The notes under the pieces are model-generated. The model was not told the DNA's origin, ran no database searches, and saw nothing but the letters and a program-made list of their open reading frames with translations. A DNA stretch of 35,478 bases from Daejeonella sp. (GTDB taxonomy: Bacteria; Bacteroidota; Bacteroidia; Sphingobacteriales; Sphingobacteriaceae): NCBI RefSeq assembly GCF_030695525.1, contig NZ_JAUYSS010000041.1:1-35478 (forward strand), written 5' to 3'. The translations under genes were made by a program, and so were the position numbers. Numbering within the stretch: position 1 is the stretch's first letter; each line of letters opens with the position of its first letter. Positions 6,118-14,963 of this stretch are shown here, in pieces.

Positions 6118-6654
6118 TTACTTAGGTAGGGTGGCCCGAGGCAATTTTCCGTATTGCGACGTGAGTAACTGTATGGAATTACCTTGAACCCTCACAGTGA
6201 ATACATAATCATAACGATCCTCACTCAATGCCGGCATAGGGCGTTTGATCCCGAAGGCCTCAACAAGTTCCAGGACAGTATTCGAATGTGCAACGATCAC
6301 TACCGATCCTCCCTTATGTTGCCGGAGCACCGATGCCGCCAAAGACGCAGGATCAGCCGGGTCATACATTTGAACAGTGACACCGTGCCCATAAGCCGTA
6401 GGTTCTGCGGTTTGCCTGCTACGTTTGAACGGAGTAGAATAAACGGCAAGTATCCGTTGCGGTAAGAGCAAAGTGGCCAGATCTTTTGCCCGGTCCTGCC
6501 CGTCAAGCGACAGCGCCGGATCGGGATCAGAAGGATTCTTCAGATCTTTCTCTGCGTGACGCACGATCCACACAGTGGTCTGGGCCTGTGTGCCGAAGGC
6601 CGTTAACGCCACTATAACCAACAGGCAGAACATGAAAACTCGACGTTTGTTCAT
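6118..6654 (-). CDS. Secreted histidine phosphatase family protein (SixA/PGAM-like)
   Basis: The start at 6654 gives MNKRRVFMFCLLVIVALTAFGTQAQ, a good Sec signal peptide. The frame is open further upstream to a TTG at 6768, but that extension has no signal logic. The mature domain opens with VWIVRHAEK (R32, H33: the phospho-accepting histidine), then has STPFKRSRQTAEPT with catalytic arginines and VIVAHSNT with the second histidine. These are the defining motifs of the histidine phosphatase (phosphoglycerate mutase) superfamily. At 178 residues it is a small, SixA-like periplasmic form. The substrate is unknown. It stands alone on the minus strand between tRNA-like repeats and terminators, and its codon use looks more GC-rich than the genes to its left. 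Confidence 0.85.
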   Translation of the reverse strand: MNKRRVFMFCLLVIVALTAFGTQAQTTVWIVRHAEKDLKNPSDPDPALSLDGQDRAKDLATLLLPQRILAVYSTPFKRSRQTAEPTAYGHGVTVQMYDPADPASLAASVLRQHKGGSVVIVAHSNTVLELVEAFGIKRPMPALSEDRYDYVFTVRVQGNSIQLLTSQYGKLPRATLPK

Positions 6655-6807
6655 AGATTGGGATTTATACAGCAAATTAAGAAAAAAACAAGATCGGAAA
6701 AATACTAACCTAATGTCGAATCTGGATAAGCGGAAAAATTTCCCGATTCGCCCTGCGCAAGAATTCAAACTACGAACGCTAATGCACGCAAATGATCCAC
6801 AAAATAG

Positions 6808-6866
6808 TTCGGGATTTGTCCAGTGCGGGCTACCTGGAAAGCTAGCTTCGGGTGGCTTTTTTTAAT
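6808..6866 (+). repeat. Third degenerate copy of the tRNA-3'-end/terminator module
   Basis: TCGGGATTTGTCC...GCGGGCTAC (6808-6833) aligns with TCGGGATCGATCC...CCCGCTAC of copy 1. It is followed by a weaker AGCTAGC-TTCG-GGTGGCT hairpin and seven T (6840-6866). It abuts the truncated 3' end of the Fic-like gene. Together with 5847-6066 it brackets the phosphatase gene. Confidence 0.45.
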
Positions 6867-6867
6867 A

Positions 6868-7203
6868 TTAAAATATTGGTCGCACAGGATTCATACCCGG
6901 AGCGGAGGGCTTTCTCACAGTATCCATCACATCAGCGTAACCCGCCACTTCCTGCTCGTCGCGTGTCGAAAAAGATTTAATCTCCAGCTTGGATAAAAGC
7001 TGTTCAACTTCCCTGTCGGAAAGTTTGCTGCCTTCAATTCTTGTGGATGAACCAATACTCTCTATCGTCGCAACCCGCCTCAATGCGGATAATCTTTCAG
7101 GTGCGAGTGTGCCCAGCGCACGCCATGCACCTTTAAATTCGTCAATTTCACTGACGAGATTCAGTAAGTCGGATGTGATATTTAAGTGACTAATATTTAA
7201 CAT
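6868..7203 (-). pseudogene. Truncated Fic family protein (N-terminal region only)
   Basis: The frame encodes about 111 residues from the ATG at 7203. They include IESIGSSTRIEGSKLSDREV and RDEQEVAGYADVMD, characteristic of the N-terminal part of Fic/DOC proteins that carry an inhibitory helix with the S/T-xxx-E/N-G type motif (here SSTRIEG). The Fic core with its HPFxxGNGR catalytic loop is missing. After VMDTV the sequence drifts into TVRKPSAPGMNPVRPIF and stops against the tRNA-like repeat. It is therefore a remnant, not an AMP-transferase. Truncation at the repeat suggests that rearrangement of the repeat region destroyed it. Confidence 0.7.
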
Positions 7204-7207
7204 TAAA

Positions 7208-7249
7208 TCCCAATTACACCCAAATATACACCCAATTACACCCAATTAC
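7208..7249. repeat. Short tandem repeat (CCAATTACACC unit)
   Basis: The 11-base unit CCAATTACACC recurs about three to four times with one degenerate copy (CCAAATATACACC). It lies immediately upstream of the Fic remnant on the minus strand. It could be slippage-prone promoter DNA. Confidence 0.5.
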
Positions 7250-7591
7250 AAGAGTCAGCCAAACTATAATATCTCTTGTGCTTCCCTCTTTTGACAAAGT
7301 AAAAACTCCCAGCCTTTTCAAAAGCACGGATACTTATTTAGACATTACTCAGCCGGTCTTTTGATCTCGATAAGACTATAGATCTAACATACCTAAATAT
7401 CTAAAGCAAGAAAAAACTGCTAAAGCCATTTCGGCATAAAAAACCTCTTCATTCTTCTAAAAATACCCGCTTAAACAAAATTTATATCGCTTTTTATAGG
7501 CTCAGTACCCTTAAACCAACTTTATAAAATATTTATAAAGATTTGTTTTCTTTTAATTTATTTTATTAAGTTTGTTTAAGCAGAATCCAAT
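7250..7591. other. AT-rich gap between the island and the glycan locus
   Basis: No gene is seen. The right half holds the candidate promoter of the ROK gene (7543-7574). The left part has no feature I can support. Confidence 0.4.
7543..7574 (+). promoter_or_regulatory. Bacteroidota-type promoter for the ROK gene
   Basis: TTTG (7543-7546) and TAAGTTTG (7567-7574) are separated by 20 bases, fitting the Bacteroidota TTTG / TAnnTTTG consensus. The ROK start at 7592 lies 17 bases downstream, giving a short leader. Confidence 0.5.
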
Positions 7592-8782
7592 ATGTCAGTA
7601 AAAATTGAAAATAATCAGAGGCTGAGAGCAGATATAATTAAATATCTCTATTACAAAAAGACACTTTCTTTACCCGATTTGAGTAAGCTTACTCAGCGGA
7701 GTTTACCCTTAGTGACTACTACCGTAAATTCATTGATTGCTGATAAATACATTAAAAAAAAGGGTTTAGCCCCTTCAACAGGCGGACGCCGACCCTTAAT
7801 GTTTTTAATTAATCCGGCAAAGCATAAATACATTGTTGCTGTGGCTATGGATCAGCTTATCACCCGACTGGTGATTTTCAATCTGGCCAATGAGATTGTA
7901 TTGCCGCTTCAGTTGCTCGATTTGAATATTAATGAGGATAAACAGGCTGTTATTAAACTCATCACTTTTATAAATTCATGTATTCAAAAATCTGGTCTCG
8001 ATAGAAAATCTTTAATGGGTGTCGGTATTGGGATGCCCGGGCTTGTAAATGCCGAACAAGGGATTAATAATTCTCATTTGCCTACACCTGATGGTTCTAA
8101 TTTAGGTACCTACCTGATAGAAGCATTATCCCTGCCAGTTTTTATAGATAACGATTCCAGTTTAATCACCTTAGCTGAGCTTCATTTTGGAAAGGCCGAA
8201 GGGATGCAGGATGCCCTGGTAGTGAATGTTGGATGGGGAACAGGTTTGGGAATAATCCTGAAGGGGAGTTTATATAGGGGCAGTTCGGGCTATGCCGGAG
8301 AATTTAGTCATATACCGCTTTCTAAAACCAATAATTTATGTTCATGTGGTAAAAGAGGTTGCCTGGAAGTAGATACTTCCCTATGGGTAATGGTTGAAAA
8401 AGCAAAAGCAGCATTGGAAGAGGGTGCCGAATCGAGTATGAAGAAGCTTTTCAAGGATAAATCAAAACACGTCGGCGAACATTTTTTAGATGCAGTTATT
8501 CAACAAGACCCATTGGCGATATCAATTCTGTCTGCCGGCTGCTTTCAACTGGGAAAAGGCTTGTCCACTTTAATTCATATTCTCAATCCGGAGTGCATTG
8601 TACTCAGTGGGCGGGGAGCAAGAGCGGGCAAGATGTTACTTCCCGCAATACAACAAGCCATTAATGAATTTTGTATACCCCGAATTTCAGACCAAACAAG
8701 TATTGAATTATCAACTTTGGCAGATAACGCGGAGCTATTAGCTGCTGCAAGTTTGGTCGTAGAAAACAGCCAGTTTGAATAA
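7592..8782 (+). CDS. ROK family transcriptional regulator / sugar-kinase-like protein
   Basis: This 396-residue protein has an N-terminal winged-helix DNA-binding domain (about 10-60, ending GGRRPL). A ROK sugar-kinase fold follows: GIGMPG (145-150), IDNDSS (186-190), GWGTGLG (214-220), GYAGEFSHI (233-241) and the zinc-binding CSCGKRGC (250-257). NagC- and XylR-type ROK repressors bind a sugar that releases them from DNA. It sits 119 bases upstream of the susC gene on the same strand, so it probably senses the glycan imported by that pair and controls it, perhaps autoregulated. DNDSS replaces the more usual DNDAN, and kinase activity is uncertain. The target sugar cannot be read from the sequence. 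Confidence 0.85.
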   Translation: MSVKIENNQRLRADIIKYLYYKKTLSLPDLSKLTQRSLPLVTTTVNSLIADKYIKKKGLAPSTGGRRPLMFLINPAKHKYIVAVAMDQLITRLVIFNLANEIVLPLQLLDLNINEDKQAVIKLITFINSCIQKSGLDRKSLMGVGIGMPGLVNAEQGINNSHLPTPDGSNLGTYLIEALSLPVFIDNDSSLITLAELHFGKAEGMQDALVVNVGWGTGLGIILKGSLYRGSSGYAGEFSHIPLSKTNNLCSCGKRGCLEVDTSLWVMVEKAKAALEEGAESSMKKLFKDKSKHVGEHFLDAVIQQDPLAISILSAGCFQLGKGLSTLIHILNPECIVLSGRGARAGKMLLPAIQQAINEFCIPRISDQTSIELSTLADNAELLAAASLVVENSQFE

Positions 8783-8901
8783 AATTCCAGCAAAAAATTT
8801 AAACTAACCACTATACTGATTTAAAACTCTCAAAAAAAACCAACTACTAACCAAAAACAAACCAAAAACCAAAAACCAAAAACAAACTAAAAAACAAAAC
8901 T
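8783..8901 (+). promoter_or_regulatory. A/C-rich susC leader
   Basis: The last 70 bases before the susC start are almost free of G and carry repeated CCAAAAA units (about 8840-8895). Bacteroidota use A-rich unstructured leaders instead of Shine-Dalgarno sites, so this is probably a strong translation leader. No clear TAnnTTTG promoter is visible in the gap. Confidence 0.35.
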
Positions 8902-11900
8902 ATGAAAAACAACTACTTAAAGTGCTTAAGTGTACTAATGCTCATCTTGTTGAGCATTAGTGCATTTGCACAAAAAACCATTACCGGAACAGTAATGGAA
9001 AATTCAGCACCGGTGCCCGGTGTTAGTGTTACTGTAAAAGGCACAACAAGAGCAACCCAGACGGATGCCGCAGGAAAATTTTCAATTTCAGCCAGCCCAA
9101 CTGATATTCTTGTATTTACCATGATTGGCTCAGCCAGACAGGAGATCACAGTGGGAGACCGCCAAACCATTGACGTGACCCTCACTGCGGATGAAAGTGA
9201 ACTGGGTGAAGTAGTTATTACTGCCCTCGGCATAAAACGGGAGAAAAAATCTCTGGGTTATGGGGTGCAGGAAGTTAAAGGAGAGACTTTAGTTTCGGCT
9301 AAGGAACCTAATTTGGCTAATACTCTTATAGGAAAAGTCGCCGGACTACAAGTTATCAGGTCTAGTGACGGACCAGCCGGATCATCAAAAATATTACTTC
9401 GCGGAAGTAATTCACTTACAGGAAGCAACCAGCCTTTAATAGTTGTTGACGGTGTGCCAATTGATAACTTCACCGGTGCACCGGATAATGGTTATTGGAA
9501 CAGATCCTTAGATATGGGTAACGGAATAGCTGATATTAACCCCGACGATATCGAGACACTTTCTGTGTTAAAAGGCCCTTCTGCTGCCGCATTATATGGT
9601 TCCAGAGCGGGAAACGGGGTAATTTTGATTACTACCAAATCTGGCCGTGCACAAGACGGACTAGGGATAGCCGTATCGAGCACGTATGGTATGTCAAATA
9701 TTTTCACAAATCCAGAGCTTCAAAACTCATTTGGCCAGGGTAATACGGGTGTTTATAACGCTAGCTCAACAGCCAGTTGGGGGCCCAAAGCTGAGGGTCA
9801 GATGGTAACCAATTGGAATGGTCAGCAGGTTGGTCTATCTACTTACGATAATGTGGATAATTATATGCAACAGGGTACCAATATCAGCAATAGCATTTCC
9901 TTTCAGCAGATGTTTAAAGGCGCCTCTGTTTATACTTCATATAACCGTTTGGAAGATGAAGGCATAGTACCCGGCACCAAGCTTTTGCGTAATAACCTTA
10001 CTGCAAGATCCATCAGTAAATTTGGTACAGATGAGCGCTGGGTAACGGATACCAAAATTCAGTATAGCAATACCAAAGCTAATAACAGGCCAATTGGTGG
10101 CAGGGATGGCAGTAATGCCTATACCCTTTATATGTTGCCCCGCTCGATGAATATTACTGAGTTCAGGAATGCAACAAATAATGCAGGCAATATGTTATGG
10201 TTCGATGGTGCAGGAAGCCAGGTTAACCCTTATTGGAGCAACCGATATAATTTAAATGAAGACTCGAGAGACCGGTTTATTGTGAATGGTTCAGTGAAAT
10301 ATAATTTCAACAGCTGGTTAAATGCAGAGGTTAAGGGTGGAGCCGATTTATATACAACGAATACTCAATCCAATGTATATGCGGGGAGCCCAATTGCAGC
10401 TACAGGGCGTTATGGTATGGGAAAACAAACTTTTTCGGAAACCAACTTTAGCACAATGATCTCAGCCAGAAAAGATAATCTTGTTGGCAAATTCGGCGGT
10501 ATGCTTTCAGTAGGAGGTAACTTAATGCAATCGAATTTTACTTCTTTAAGTTCGAGTGTTGGTTTACTAGTTGTGCCGAACCTCTTTTCACTCAATAATG
10601 GCGTAAGTCCTGCAGGTGTTAGTGAAGGCATTTCAAGACGAAGAATTAATTCCGTTTACAGCAGTGCCCAAATTAGTTATGATGATTATCTTTTCCTGGA
10701 TGCGACTTTCAGAAACGATTGGTCGTCGACCTTAAGCCCTGAAAACCGTTCTTTTTTCTATCCTTCAGTTAGCTTATCGTATGTATTCTCTGATATGTTA
10801 ACTACAATGGGTACCCAACTGCCAAATTGGTTCAGTTTCGGGAAGCTAAGAGCATCCTATGCTCAGGTTGGTAATGACCTTGCCCCATATCAATTGTACA
10901 ATACTTATAACATCGGCAAAGATCCTAATGGCAACACAACTGCAGGAAGAAACAGTGTATTGTTAGATCCAAATGTACGCAGTGAACTGATCAAATCACT
11001 TGAACTTGGAACTGAAATGAGATTTTTGCAAGGCCGTATTGGATTAGACTTATCTTATTATAAAACAAATGCTACCCGCCAATTGATTGATTTACCTATG
11101 GATGCTTTGAGTGGTTATACAGCCAGGAAAGTAAATGCAGGTGATATCCAGAACACCGGGTTTGAGTTGGTAATTGACGGCAAGGTATTTGGCAAACCAG
11201 GTGGTTTGAATTGGAATACCTCATTTAACTACTCCCGTAACAACAACACTGTAGAAGAACTTTCAGCAGGTGTTACCAGATACAACCTTGGTGGTTTCGA
11301 TGATGTGGCCGTTTTAGCTGTAGTTGGCCAGAAGTATGGCGAAATTTATGGCACAAGGTACTCGAGAGTAAAAGATCAGGCTAGTCCGTTTTTTGGTCAA
11401 ATCCTGTTAAATGCAAATGGGGTACCAACACGCGATCCGGAGATTGTAAGGCTTGGTAACCAGCAAGCGAAGGCTTTGATTGGTTTCACCAATAACTTTG
11501 AATATAAGGGTGTTGGTCTTTCATTTATGGTTGACGCCAGAATTGGTGGTGAAATATTCTCTGCTACGCACGTTGCCCTGCAATCAAGCGGTACCGGAAA
11601 AGTGACTGCCCCGAATGGTTTGAGAGAGAGTTTTGTCGCGCAAGGGGTTGTAAGCAATGGCAGTGGCGGCTATACTGTTAACACCAGATCTGTAACTCCA
11701 CAGGAATACTGGTTAGCAGTTGCAACCGCTAATAATTTAGGGATAACAGAAGCGAATATGTATGATGCAAGTAATGTGCGTCTGAGAAATGTTCAGTTAA
11801 GTTATGCGATTCCTCGTAAGCTTTTGGCTAATGGACCGGTCAAGAATGCCAAATTTGGGGTTTCAGCCAACAATGTGTGGTTAATTAAAAGCCACATGAA

Positions 11901-12012
11901 TGGTATCGACCCTGAATCGGTTTATGCAACAAACAGCAATGCAACAGGTTTCGAAAATGCAGGTTTACCAACCATGCGTACTTTCTTAATTAACCTGGCA
12001 TTAGGATTTTAA
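8902..12012 (+). CDS. SusC/RagA family TonB-dependent outer-membrane receptor
   Basis: This 1036-residue protein has a signal peptide (MKNNYLKCLSVLMLILLSISAFAQ) and a carboxypeptidase-regulatory-like beta domain (about 25-107, KTITGTVMENSAPVPGVSV). A TonB plug follows with the SusC hallmarks: an LGYGVQEVKGE segment, LIVVDGVPIDN and LKGPSAAALYGSRAGNGVIL (about 220-245). The rest is a 22-strand-type barrel ending in a terminal phenylalanine (INLALGF). It imports glycan oligosaccharides with TonB energy. The SusD partner follows after 17 bases, so the two form one transcript. No sigma/anti-sigma pair is present, and control probably comes from the ROK regulator. The substrate is unknown. Confidence 0.95.
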   Translation: MKNNYLKCLSVLMLILLSISAFAQKTITGTVMENSAPVPGVSVTVKGTTRATQTDAAGKFSISASPTDILVFTMIGSARQEITVGDRQTIDVTLTADESELGEVVITALGIKREKKSLGYGVQEVKGETLVSAKEPNLANTLIGKVAGLQVIRSSDGPAGSSKILLRGSNSLTGSNQPLIVVDGVPIDNFTGAPDNGYWNRSLDMGNGIADINPDDIETLSVLKGPSAAALYGSRAGNGVILITTKSGRAQDGLGIAVSSTYGMSNIFTNPELQNSFGQGNTGVYNASSTASWGPKAEGQMVTNWNGQQVGLSTYDNVDNYMQQGTNISNSISFQQMFKGASVYTSYNRLEDEGIVPGTKLLRNNLTARSISKFGTDERWVTDTKIQYSNTKANNRPIGGRDGSNAYTLYMLPRSMNITEFRNATNNAGNMLWFDGAGSQVNPYWSNRYNLNEDSRDRFIVNGSVKYNFNSWLNAEVKGGADLYTTNTQSNVYAGSPIAATGRYGMGKQTFSETNFSTMISARKDNLVGKFGGMLSVGGNLMQSNFTSLSSSVGLLVVPNLFSLNNGVSPAGVSEGISRRRINSVYSSAQISYDDYLFLDATFRNDWSSTLSPENRSFFYPSVSLSYVFSDMLTTMGTQLPNWFSFGKLRASYAQVGNDLAPYQLYNTYNIGKDPNGNTTAGRNSVLLDPNVRSELIKSLELGTEMRFLQGRIGLDLSYYKTNATRQLIDLPMDALSGYTARKVNAGDIQNTGFELVIDGKVFGKPGGLNWNTSFNYSRNNNTVEELSAGVTRYNLGGFDDVAVLAVVGQKYGEIYGTRYSRVKDQASPFFGQILLNANGVPTRDPEIVRLGNQQAKALIGFTNNFEYKGVGLSFMVDARIGGEIFSATHVALQSSGTGKVTAPNGLRESFVAQGVVSNGSGGYTVNTRSVTPQEYWLAVATANNLGITEANMYDASNVRLRNVQLSYAIPRKLLANGPVKNAKFGVSANNVWLIKSHMNGIDPESVYATNSNATGFENAGLPTMRTFLINLALGF

Positions 12013-12029
12013 CATTTAAAAATAAGGTG

Positions 12030-13934
12030 ATGAAAAATAGATATAAAGGAATGGGCTTGCTGATTACGGTATTAGTGATGGCAACCTCATGTAAAAAGTT
12101 CGACGAAATTAATACCAACCCACTGGCGGCAAGTGCTGATCAGGTACAGGTAGATTATTTTATCAATAACAGTATCATATCGACGCAAATGGATCCACAC
12201 ATAGCGGAACGCGTTTTTATATTATACTGGAAGACAGCTGGCCACCAGCAACTGGGTGGAGGTATTTCAAGCGGAGGATATAACGATGGATGGTCGTCAG
12301 ATTATTATAACGGTTACATGTCGAGCTGGTTAAATGCAGCTAACTCAGCTATACAAGTTGGGAATGATCAAATCGAAAAGGGTACAAGTAAGTTGTATAC
12401 AAAAAACTTAATACAGGTTGCAAGGATATGGCGTGCATATTTGATGAGTGAGCTATCTGATAATTTTGGGCCTATTCCCATCAATAGCTTTCAGGGTAAA
12501 AATCCAGAATTCGCAAGTGTGAAAGATGTTTATTATCATTTACTTGATGAGTTAAAAGACGCCAGCTCAAAATTAGATATGGCTGTTGTTAATCCGGATA
12601 TTGTTAAGAAACAAGACCCTGCTTTTCAATATGATTATAATAAATGGAGAAGATATGCAAACTCGCTGCGCTTAAGATTAGCCATGCGCTTATCAGAGGT
12701 CGATGCTGCTAAAGCTAAAGCTGCTTTTGAAGAAGCTGCAAGTGGAGAATTGCTTCTAAGCTCTGATCAGGCTTTTAAAGTTGCAGAACGTGGTGGATGG
12801 GATGCATTAACCGGCGTGATGAGCAGAGAGTGGAATGCTCAGATCATGAGTGCATCTTATCGTAATTTAACTATGAATTTGGGCGGTATTCCAACTACAA
12901 ACCAGGTAGGTACAGCTCTACAGTCCTCAGTAAAGCCGGATAATTATATAGGACTACGCCTTCAGGATCATTTTACAATGAAGACCAACGATCCTTTTGC
13001 TGGGTATTGGTTAGATGGATTGCCAAACAAAATAGATCCAAGGGCCTTCAAAGCTTATATTATCCCTGGTGATGTAACTAATCCAAATTTTAATAGTTAT
13101 CCATCCTGGGATAACACTGCAAAAACGACAACGAACACCTTAACGAATGGAACAGCCGTCGTAAAAACTATTGACGCGAAATATACCTGGAATGCGTTTA
13201 CAAGTGGCGACTGGGGAGTTCCAGGGTCCAGAAATAACGTGAGAGCTTTTAATGGCACTATGCCACGTACCTCGAACGAATTCAGGACAAGTGCAAGTAC
13301 AAGAATATTCTTTGCTAACTGGGAGACTTATTTTCTTTTGGCTGAAGGCGCAGTGAGAGGCTGGGCCACACCGATGTCGGCAAAGGCTGCCTATGAGGCG
13401 GGGGTAAAAGCCAATCTGGATCACTGGGGTGTTGGTGCCCAAAGTACAGCATATCTGGCTTCCACATCCTATAACAACTATGGCACTTCAGTAAGCTGGG
13501 ATCATGTAGTTGAGCCACCGGCAACGCATACAATGAGTTATAAAGATGGTTATACAGATGTTGATGGTACGGTTCAGATTAAATACCCTGATAATACCAT
13601 CTATAAAGCCGGTGCGGTAAAGAATGATCTGTTAACTAAAATCATTACGCAGAAATTCATCGCCCAAACACCATGGTTACCTTTAGAAACATGGAGTGAT
13701 CACCGCAGACTTGGGCTTCCGTTTTTTGTGAACCCTGCTGTTGAAAATCCATTGGTTAACCTGCCAAATTTAACCTCAGGCAACTTTATGACCAGCAGTG
13801 TGAAAAATTTCCCTCAGCGATTGAGATATCCTTCAGGTTTAAAAGACAGTAATGCTGGCGGTTATAGCCAGGCTGTAGGCTTTTTAGGGGGCGAAGATGC
13901 CGTACTTACTCCACTATGGTGGGCTAAGAAATAG
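12030..13934 (+). CDS. SusD/RagB family glycan-binding lipoprotein
   Basis: The start at ATG 12030 is preferred over the in-frame GTG at 12027. It gives MKNRYKGMGLLITVLVMATSC, with lipidation at C21, followed by KKFDEINTNP, a typical start of mature SusD-like proteins. The 634-residue helical protein fits the SusD-like subfamily that keeps an N-terminal INTNP motif and a C-terminal EVWADHRRL-type segment (here TWSDHRRLGLPFF). It acts as the cell-surface lid of the SusC channel and binds the glycan. It lies 17 bases after susC and ends at a strong terminator, which closes the operon. No secreted glycosidase follows inside the window. Confidence 0.93.
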   Translation: MKNRYKGMGLLITVLVMATSCKKFDEINTNPLAASADQVQVDYFINNSIISTQMDPHIAERVFILYWKTAGHQQLGGGISSGGYNDGWSSDYYNGYMSSWLNAANSAIQVGNDQIEKGTSKLYTKNLIQVARIWRAYLMSELSDNFGPIPINSFQGKNPEFASVKDVYYHLLDELKDASSKLDMAVVNPDIVKKQDPAFQYDYNKWRRYANSLRLRLAMRLSEVDAAKAKAAFEEAASGELLLSSDQAFKVAERGGWDALTGVMSREWNAQIMSASYRNLTMNLGGIPTTNQVGTALQSSVKPDNYIGLRLQDHFTMKTNDPFAGYWLDGLPNKIDPRAFKAYIIPGDVTNPNFNSYPSWDNTAKTTTNTLTNGTAVVKTIDAKYTWNAFTSGDWGVPGSRNNVRAFNGTMPRTSNEFRTSASTRIFFANWETYFLLAEGAVRGWATPMSAKAAYEAGVKANLDHWGVGAQSTAYLASTSYNNYGTSVSWDHVVEPPATHTMSYKDGYTDVDGTVQIKYPDNTIYKAGAVKNDLLTKIITQKFIAQTPWLPLETWSDHRRLGLPFFVNPAVENPLVNLPNLTSGNFMTSSVKNFPQRLRYPSGLKDSNAGGYSQAVGFLGGEDAVLTPLWWAKK

Positions 13935-13950
13935 TAATCTATCCTAATGA

Positions 13951-13989
13951 AAAAAGGTCGCTGAAATTAGTTTCAGCGACCTTTTTTTT
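13951..13989 (+). terminator. Bidirectional terminator after susD
   Basis: AGGTCGCTGAAA-TTAG-TTTCAGCGACCT is a perfect 12-bp stem with A and T runs on its two sides. It ends the susCD transcript and may also serve the convergent DUF6266 gene. Confidence 0.9.
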
Positions 13990-14034
13990 GAGCAGAAATT
14001 TTAAACTGGATTTGTAAAAGACCTCTCTATCCCT

Positions 14035-14709
14035 TTAAGCTCCCTCCTCAGAATTTCCGTGCACAATACCCAGATACTCACTATCCGATATATTCTCCCG
14101 ATCATCTGAAACAAATGCGATCCAGGCATGCCATTCTTCTTCAGACAACACTGCCTGATGTTTCAAAACCTCACGGCAGTCTGATCTTCTGGCACCACTT
14201 GACAGACCATCCATCCTTGCGTATTTAATATTATAAATGAGCAGCATCACCTGATCATCTTTCCTTGACTGAATGGCTCTGGAGTAAGGCGGATTCAGCG
14301 AATGGTCGCTCCAGGTAAATATGAATTCTCCATCCTGATAAAAAACTGCCGCATCTTCAGCACCCGGCAAAAAACCTGAAGCCACTTTCGTTTTGGAATA
14401 GTCCAATAGCCCGTTTTCATCGAAGGCGTGGAGCAAATGATAAGAATTCGCAGAATTGTATGGGGTATTACCCCGCTGTTTCGCTTCCAGATTAAAACCG
14501 ATGCGGATGAAACCGGAAATGGGCTTCAGAAACTGCTGCACCTGAATAAAGCGATTGCGATGCACATTCTGCAGTGCTGATCCTTTCTTATTTTTCGTGG
14601 AAAGTCGCGGAAGTCCTCTGATGACCCACTTACCCATACGATAATATCCGACAACACTTCCGGCCTTTCCGCTGAAGCCGCTATTGGGTCCGCCTGATAA
14701 TATTGCCAT
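14035..14709 (-). CDS. DUF6266 family protein
   Basis: This 224-residue protein begins MAILSGGPNSGFSGKAGSVV, continues with GYYRMGKWVIRGLPR, and has a later NRFIQVQQFLKP segment. This Gly/Ser-rich start followed by a basic stretch and a beta-rich domain is the pattern of the DUF6266 family common in Pedobacter and relatives. The function is unknown, and no signal peptide or membrane helix is seen. It faces the susCD terminator. Its upstream region holds three copies of a short repeat that could bind a regulator. Confidence 0.7.
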   Translation of the reverse strand: MAILSGGPNSGFSGKAGSVVGYYRMGKWVIRGLPRLSTKNKKGSALQNVHRNRFIQVQQFLKPISGFIRIGFNLEAKQRGNTPYNSANSYHLLHAFDENGLLDYSKTKVASGFLPGAEDAAVFYQDGEFIFTWSDHSLNPPYSRAIQSRKDDQVMLLIYNIKYARMDGLSSGARRSDCREVLKHQAVLSEEEWHAWIAFVSDDRENISDSEYLGIVHGNSEEGA

Positions 14710-14782
14710 ATTCCCTGTTAATGCTTAATATAAATTTAATTATTCCTTATATCTCATGCAAAACATTATTTAATCATCTATC

Positions 14783-14859
14783 AGACATCTATTGGTCGTC
14801 TCCAATTGTCATAGGTACGACCAATATACGTCTAAGATACGACCAGCATACGTCTAATA
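14783..14859. promoter_or_regulatory. Triple 18-bp repeat, candidate operator
   Basis: The motif TACGACCAATATACGTCT occurs at 14816-14833. A copy at 14838-14855 matches 16 of 18 bases, and an inverted copy at 14783-14800 matches 15 of 18. The two direct copies are 22 bases apart, about two helical turns. They lie 75-150 bases upstream of the DUF6266 start and downstream of the patatin gene, as expected of binding sites for a dimeric regulator. Confidence 0.45.
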
Positions 14860-14963
14860 TGGAAAATTGACACATCAAGAAGAACCCTTAAAGGGACTAC
14901 AGGCCCAATTAACACCGCGCTTATTAAACTAAAAGCTGGGATAGTTAAAAAAGAAAGCTTGAA

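Noticed and set aside
8831..8895. CCAAAAA repeats before susC as a possible CRISPR or operator array
   Set aside because: The units are only 6-8 bases long, irregular and G-free, which fits an unstructured translation leader better.
7592..13934. A complete polysaccharide utilisation locus
   Set aside because: Only the regulator and the SusC/SusD pair are present. The next genes (DUF6266, patatin) are on the other strand beyond a terminator, and no glycosidase is in the operon.
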